From Megascapheus bottae (lineage: Eukaryota; Chordata; Mammalia; Rodentia; Geomyidae): DNA of 64,000 nucleotides. Positions 58,154-64,000 of this stretch are shown piece after piece (within the stretch, counting starts at the first letter, position 1; the number at the start of each line of letters is the position of its first letter). Below the pieces are notes generated by a model. The model saw only the letters and a list, made by a program, of their open reading frames with translations. It was not told the DNA's origin and ran no database searches. The stretch spans positions 22,145,110 to 22,209,109 of the forward strand of contig JANJXV010000025.1 of NCBI GenBank assembly GCA_024803745.1. Reading direction: 5' to 3'. Made by a program: the position numbers and the translations under genes.

Positions 58154-61100
58154 ATGGCGGAGATCAGCGACCTGGACCGGCAGATCGAGCAGCTGCGGCG
58201 CTGCGAGCTCATCAAGGAGAGCGAAGTCAAGGCCCTCTGTGCCAAGGCCAGGTGAGCCCGGGGGGTCAGGCGCGGGCACGGAGACCCCAGCGGAGAACTT
58301 GGGGTTCGCCCCATTCTGGAAGCGTCCCCTGAGAAGAGCGGAATGGGACCACCGGCCTCGAGGGACACAGTTGATGTGCTGGAGGAAAGCAGAGAACGAG
58401 AAAGACATTTGAGAAATACTAGATGGTGTGTTGCCGGTGGAGTTAGGACTCCAGAAAAGTACTTAAAGTACTTAAGAAACTCAGAGAGGGTCCCAGCTCA
58501 TCTGTCCCGGCCAACAGGGAAGCCTTCTCCTCGCAGTCTGGACGAAGAAGGTGATAGATGAGTGATTGTCGGCCAGAATAAACGTTAAAAAGCTAGAATG
58601 CTGAAGACCCCGTGGGTTATAAAATTCTCTTATTGCCATCAGCAACGCTTAAAGAGAGGTCGGTGGTTTGTCCCCGTTTTAGAAGTGAAGACTCATTGTT
58701 CTAAGTTACTTCAAAGTGAAGCCAGTTTTTTGTGTCCTGACCTTTTTTCAGTCCCTGCTGCACAAAGAGGGACTTGGATTACTGGTCTTGTTTTAATGTG
58801 AGAATGTATGATAAATTACTGGCGAATAAGTAGTAGAATGATGTGGAGAGAGGCCTGATTCAGAAGAGTTTAATGGGAAATGCAAGGAAGTAATAGTTAA
58901 AGGTCCAGATTTAGGAATAAGAGGACCTGGTGGTCTTGAGATGTAACTTCATGTATACATAAAGTAGGGGTCATTGTGCTCATTAATTAAAGGTAAGTTT
59001 AAAGATTCCTTCAGTGGGTTGTGCTGGAGGTGAATTTAGCAGTGTTTGGTAGCAGTCAGTGTTGACAGTGAGATGGTATAGTTGGCCATGTTGGAAGATG
59101 ATGCTATACAGGGGTTGAAGCAATCAGAAACATTCCAGGTGAGCCTGGAAAGATGGAGATAGTCTGGCTAGCTGATGGGGATTACTTGGAAGGAAGGGCC
59201 TTCCCAGAGACCAGGATAACAGGTGAAGAGGCAAATAAGCTGTTCCTTCTAGGGAACTTTTTACCTGTGGCTTCTACTAGGCTGGTAAACTATAGGAGAA
59301 AAGATAAAGAACTGGTAGCGTATCCAGTACAAGTTTTCTCCACTGTCACCTCTGCTCCTGTGAGGTTGGAATTGTTTTTCTCTGTTTAACTGGAAACTTG
59401 AGAGTGCCAGGGACTTGACTCAGGTCATCCTATGATAAAGTAGCTGCGCTGATGGCCGGGAGTTTGGCCTAGTGGTTAAAGTGCTTGCCTAGCATGCATG
59501 GAGACCTGGGTTCAATTCCTTGGTACCACATAACATAGGAAAACGCCAGAAGTGGTGCTGAGGCTCAAGTGGTAGAGCTCTAGCCTTGAGAAAGCCCAAG
59601 GACAGTGCTCAGGCCCTGAGCTCAAGCCAGGACTGGCAAAAAAAAAAAAGTAGCTTGTTTGACTCTGTCCCTCACAGAGACTCTGAAGCCCGTCGGGGCT
59701 GAATTTGATTAACAACCTTTGTCCCTTTAAAATACCAGACCGAGGCAGTTCACCAGTTCACCCTGGGTCACATCTGTAACTCTATCCAGAAGGTGGAGAT
59801 GCAGAGGATCATGGTTCTATACCAGCCCAGGTCAAAAAAAAGTTAGTAAGGCCCTCCATCTCAGTCAATAAACCAGGTGTGGTGGTGAATATCTGTCATC
59901 TCAGCTACTGGGGAGGCTATAGGTAGGAGGATTGTGGTCTGAGGCCGCCCCAGGCATGAAAGCCTACATGAAATGTAACTAAACTTAAAAAAAAGGGCTG
60001 AGTCAGGGCCTCAAAAGCTAGAGTGCCTGCCCAGAAAGTGCATCATAAAGAAAGCTGAGGAGGAAATGGGGGGAATAAGGACGGCTGGGCTCTACTGCTT
60101 TATAAGGCAAGACAATCTCCCTGCTTAGACTAGCTTGTGGGAAGTTTTAGTTGCTCCCCTCTGCTTTGGCACTAATTTGCATTTTAGGAACTTTGCTATT
60201 ACCACCCCCCAAAATAATCTAATCTTCCTTTCCCTCACTGGGATGTGCCAGTGTGGTAGAGATGGTGGGCAATGCTTGCGTGGTATCTTGTAGTTTTAGG
60301 TTTTGATAGAAGAGGAAGCAAGGAGCTATGAAGGACTGGGCCGGCTGTCCTGCCTTGTTGAGCAGCGACTGAACTGAGGCCTGAGTTTGCCACTGCTTTC
60401 CCATTCTGAAAGAACAGTGTAGCACTTTGCCGTGGCTTGTTGCAGACACTGTTCACTGAAGCGGGCACTGGTGGTAGCTTATACATTTATTCCTAGCTCC
60501 TTAGGAAGCTGAAATCTGAGGGGTGTGGTTTGAAGTTAGCTTGGCAAATAAGAGAGAGTCCTAATCTCCTATTGACCAGCAAAAAAGCTGGAGCTGGAGG
60601 TATGGTTTGAATGATAGAGCTCCAGCTGTGAGCAAAACAAAACAAAATAAAACCCCAAGGCCCTAAGTTCGAGCTCTAGTACTAACACCAAAAAAAAAAA
60701 AAAGCTCAGCGTGTGCATAGATTATATTAAACCCTGAGAACCACAAGGCCTCCAGTGTCTGAGCAGATGAACACATTAGAAGAGTGAGCTTTTGAATCTC
60801 CTCTTCAGTGTGAATCTCTTCTCTGGCACCATTAGCAATATAGTCCTTTGACCTTGACCTATGAGTTTCTGAAATCATGAGACTAAGATGAGATTCTGTA
60901 CAGCCACTTCTTGCTGGTATGTTAGTTGTGGAAGTAAAAATGAGTACCAGTGAGTTACCAAAAGCCTGCAAAATCCACAAAATCCTTCTCTCCAATAAAG
61001 CACCAAAAATACTGCAGGTGGCACGGTGGCTCAAGTGGTAGAGTCAGGGACAGTGCCCAAGCCATGGGTTCGATCCCTAGTATAGTATCAACACTGAAAA

Positions 61101-63937
61101 AATAAATAGAAAAGCTTCTCCGTGGAATGACATTCCTCCCCATCAGATTCCATACAAGTGAGAGAGCCCATGTGCCGTGTGGCATCTCAGACCATTACTA
61201 GAACTTCTTCCTGTTTCCAGAGGGCTGAGGCACACTTCCCTTGTTGAGAGACATTGCTGAACTGCTATTTGCTGAGCTCAGAGGACTCATGGCCTAGTGG
61301 GAAGAGACTGGCCTCCCCTAGCAGAGTAGCTTGATAATAAGTGAGCCCCAGCCTGTGGTGTGTAATTGGAGCCCAAACTGCAGCCTTTCCGCACCCACGT
61401 CGGCCCTTCCCTGGGACATACTGAGGCCCTGCTGCTGAGGACAGTTGCTTGGTGGTGTGGGTCCTGCACAGGTCTCCCTCCCTACTGTCCTGGCACAGTT
61501 TGCCGGTGCTCACACTCACCCCTGTGCTTCTCATTGGTCCACACCTTGGCAATGCACGTTGCATTGTTCACATTGGCCATCTTGTAACTGACTCCATAAC
61601 TGTGCTCCGGATCATAAAGGAAATCCAGAAGTCCTCCCTGCCTCTCCACTCAGGCTGGTGACAGTAGGACAGGCATCATTTTGAAGGTGACTGGGCTCTA
61701 GCCCTTGTGTCGCCCGTTTGGTAGGGCTTCAACTCAGGCCACGCCCTGCTGGCAGCAGGTTGCGGTAGAAGGATGTGGAGGGCTGTAGTCAGCAGATCCT
61801 AGGGTAGTTGGCCACTTCATTCCTGCCCCCTAGAGGTTCGTGGACTACTTCATGTTCTCACCCCCCACCGCCCCTTAAGAGATCATGAGTTGGGCTGGGC
61901 CAGCTGTAGTGACCCTGCTCTTTTGTTTACAGAGAGATCTTGGTAGAGGAGAGCAACGTGCAGAGGGTGGACTCACCGGTCACGGTGAGTACCTGCTGTC
62001 CCTGCTTGGCCCCTTAGATACCCTTAGTGGCTCCACAAGGCCACTTTTCATTCCTGAAAACCCAGGAAGCCCCATGTCGTGTCCCCTAACCCCCTGCTGC
62101 CACCTCGCCACCTAAAGATCAAGATTTGAAACCAGGCTGGTCAGATAAAATTAATCTCCACTTACCAAAAAGCCAAGTGCTCAAGTGGTAGAGCGCCGGC
62201 CCTCTGTTCAAGCTCAAGTACTAGCTGTAGATGTAGCTTAGCGGCAGAGCACTTGCTAGTCTATCTGAGGTCCGTCCAGGGTTCCATCCCCAGCACCACA
62301 AAAAAGAGGAGAGGTAATGTTGAACCTGGCTTAAGTGGTAGAGTACCTAATAAGTAACTGAAAGGCCTTGAATTCAAACTCCAGTAACCGCCAGAGCAGA
62401 CAAGCTGGACACTGGTCACTATAATCCTACCTACTCAGGAGGGTGAGATTTGGAGGATTCAAGTTCCAGGCCAGCCCAGACAAAAGTTTTTTGTTTTTTG
62501 GGTTCTTTTGGCCAGTCCTGGGGGTTGAACTCGGGGCCTGGGCACTGTCCCTAAGTTTCTTTTACTAAGGCTAGTACTCTACCATTTGCACCATAGCACC
62601 ACTTTCTGCTTTTTCTGTTTATGTGGTACTGAGGAATCGAACCCAGGGCTTCATACATGCTGGACAATCACTCTACCACTGAGCCACATTCCCAACCCCC
62701 AGACAAAAGTTTGTAAGACTTTATCTCAATAAAGTGTGGTGACATGCCATTCAGCTACATCAGGCTCTCGTGGAAAAATGAGACCTTAGAAGCGGAAATT
62801 TTGATTTGGAGGAAGATCCTCTTAGTTGGGGCAGAAGAACTCTTAATTTGGTGGAGTGCTTCTAGTCACGTGTTTCTGAGGCCTTGTCAGCAATTTTCTG
62901 CTGGGGATATGAAAAGAATTGGGGGGGTGGAGATCAAGTTGTGAGAGATGCGGGTCTCTCTGGAAACTTAATACTGTCTTGCTCAGAGCAGTTAGTTAAC
63001 ACTCGCTGTGGGGATGGGGGTTATGGAGATGGCTAGATGGGCCTGCAGCCAAGTGGTCCAAAGTGGTACAAGTGTTCATGCTCTTGGAAGCTTTGAAAGC
63101 TAGACACTGGGGACAAAAGGTCTGCCCCTTTGTTCCCTCTGGTGCCAGACTGCCTTCTTCCTTCCTAGGTGTGTGGTGACATCCACGGACAGTTCTATGA
63201 CCTTAAGGAGCTGTTCAGAGTGAGTGGGGAAGCAGCTGGAAGTGGGCCGTGGGGCAGCTGAGAGATCCATGGGCCGAGAGCAGAATCTCGACTTCCCTGT
63301 ATATAGGGCTCAGAAGTCAGTGGGCGTTGGGTGAAAGAAAGGTAAGACCCAGCCACTGTGCTGGGGCAGGGTGCTTCCGGTCCACGCAAAACCATCTTCC
63401 TCTGTCTAGGTGGGTGGTGATGTCCCTGAGACCAACTACCTCTTCATGGGGGACTTTGTGGATCGTGGTTTCTACAGCGTCGAAACCTTCCTCCTGCTGT
63501 TGGCCCTCAAGGTAGGCGTGTGTGGCCACGTCTGCACCCTGTCTGCATCCTCCCAGCCCTCTCCATGCCTGCCGCTTGCCACCCACAGTGGGCAGGCAAA
63601 AGCCTTCACCTCTACTAAGGCCATCCAGCCGGCCTCCGGGGAGAATGGCACAGTGTGGGCCAGGACGGTGGAGACTGGAGCTGGTGGCATGTGGCGTTGG
63701 GGAAGGGACCGGTGGAGAGATAGACTGCACCCAACCCTGCTGTTGGTGTTCCGCCACCGCTAGGTCCGCTACCCTGACCGCATCACCCTCATCCGGGGCA
63801 ACCACGAGAGCCGCCAGATCACGCAGGTCTATGGTTTCTACGACGAGTGCCTGCGCAAGTACGGCTCGGTGACCGTGTGGCGCTACTGCACTGAGATCTT
63901 TGACTACCTCAGCCTGTCGGCCATCATCGATGGCAAG
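58154..63937 (+). CDS. PPP4C: Protein phosphatase 4 catalytic subunit, 5' coding exons (3' part outside window)
   Basis: Catalytic subunit of the PP2A-like Ser/Thr phosphatase PP4, acting in DNA repair, centrosome maturation and signalling with R2/R3 regulatory subunits. Coding exons visible: 58154-58251 (exon from 58083), 61933-61984, 63169-63219, 63410-63511 and 63764-63937. They total 477 nt, 159 of 307 codons, all in phase. The protein starts [20 protein letters not shown]. The metallophosphatase motifs GDIHGQF, GDFVDRG and RGNHES, which supply the di-metal ligands, are intact. The sequence appears identical to the recalled mammalian protein over this part. The last base of the visible coding region is followed by a GTAGGC donor, so the gene continues to the right. 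Introns 1 and 2 carry SINEs. Confidence 0.97.
59452..59650 (+). mobile_element. IDL-Geo SINE in PPP4C intron
   Basis: Intact copy with an A tail; probably young. Confidence 0.85.
60460..61100 (+). mobile_element. B1-like + Geo SINEs
   Basis: A diverged copy at 60460-60702 and a partial one at 60945-61100, separated by single-copy DNA. Confidence 0.65.
62405..62735 (+). mobile_element. B1-like SINE split by antisense IDL-Geo
   Basis: Inner element about 62500-62697. The target-site duplication CAGACAAAAGTTT is present at 62478 and again at 62700. Confidence 0.85.
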
Positions 63938-64000
63938 GTAGGCTGGCTCCAGGCTCCTCGGGGATGGAGATCTGGTGCGCTCTTGGCCAATACCTCCCTT

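Overview
This 64 kb window is mammalian nuclear DNA. It holds intron-bearing genes with GT/AG splice sites, CpG-island promoters, AATAAA signals and dense SINEs. The gene order INO80E(+) - DOC2A(-) - FIMP/C16orf92(+) - TLCD3B/FAM57B(-) - a cysteine-rich membrane protein gene(+) - ALDOA(+) - PPP4C(+) matches, to my knowledge, the human 16p11.2 / mouse distal chromosome 7 block (the recurrent neurodevelopmental copy-number region). The main SINE is a dimer: a tRNA-Ala/ID-like left monomer joined to a second tRNA-box-like right monomer. That matches my recollection of IDL-Geo, reported as limited to geomyoid rodents (kangaroo rats, pocket mice, pocket gophers). I therefore infer a geomyoid rodent; species not determined.

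Layout. 1-8962: 3' part of INO80E (its coiled-coil exons lie left of the window). 8699-14420: complete DOC2A on the minus strand, with its CpG-island promoter at 13.4-14.4 kb. 14.4-22.1 kb: SINE-rich spacer with one CTCF-like motif. 22148-22918: compact three-exon FIMP. 23025-37375: TLCD3B on the minus strand, with a five-exon main coding form and a second, paralogous first coding exon 2.8 kb upstream, itself preceded by a distal 5'UTR exon. 37.4-41.5 kb: SINE-rich spacer with two unexplained open, exon-like segments. 41.5-49.4 kb: a four-exon gene for a 138-residue single-pass protein with 21 cysteines. 49.9-54.9 kb: ALDOA with several alternative 5' exons (N2-like, muscle M-like, CpG housekeeping H-like, and a coding N-terminal-extension exon) and a full 364-codon reading frame. 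55-57.6 kb: spacer with a perfect hairpin and a long inverted repeat that breaks a SINE. 57.6 kb to the end: PPP4C, first five coding exons, continuing off the right edge.

The genes are functionally diverse (chromatin remodelling, synaptic vesicle release, sperm-egg fusion, ceramide/lipid metabolism, glycolysis, protein phosphatase 4). They are linked by conserved synteny rather than by one pathway. The least explained coding element is the cysteine-rich membrane protein. No canonical poly(A) signal was seen between its stop codon and ALDOA, and strong splice sites join the two regions, so it may share transcripts with ALDOA. All exon boundaries were read by eye from reading frame, splice consensus and recalled family sequences; no search was run.
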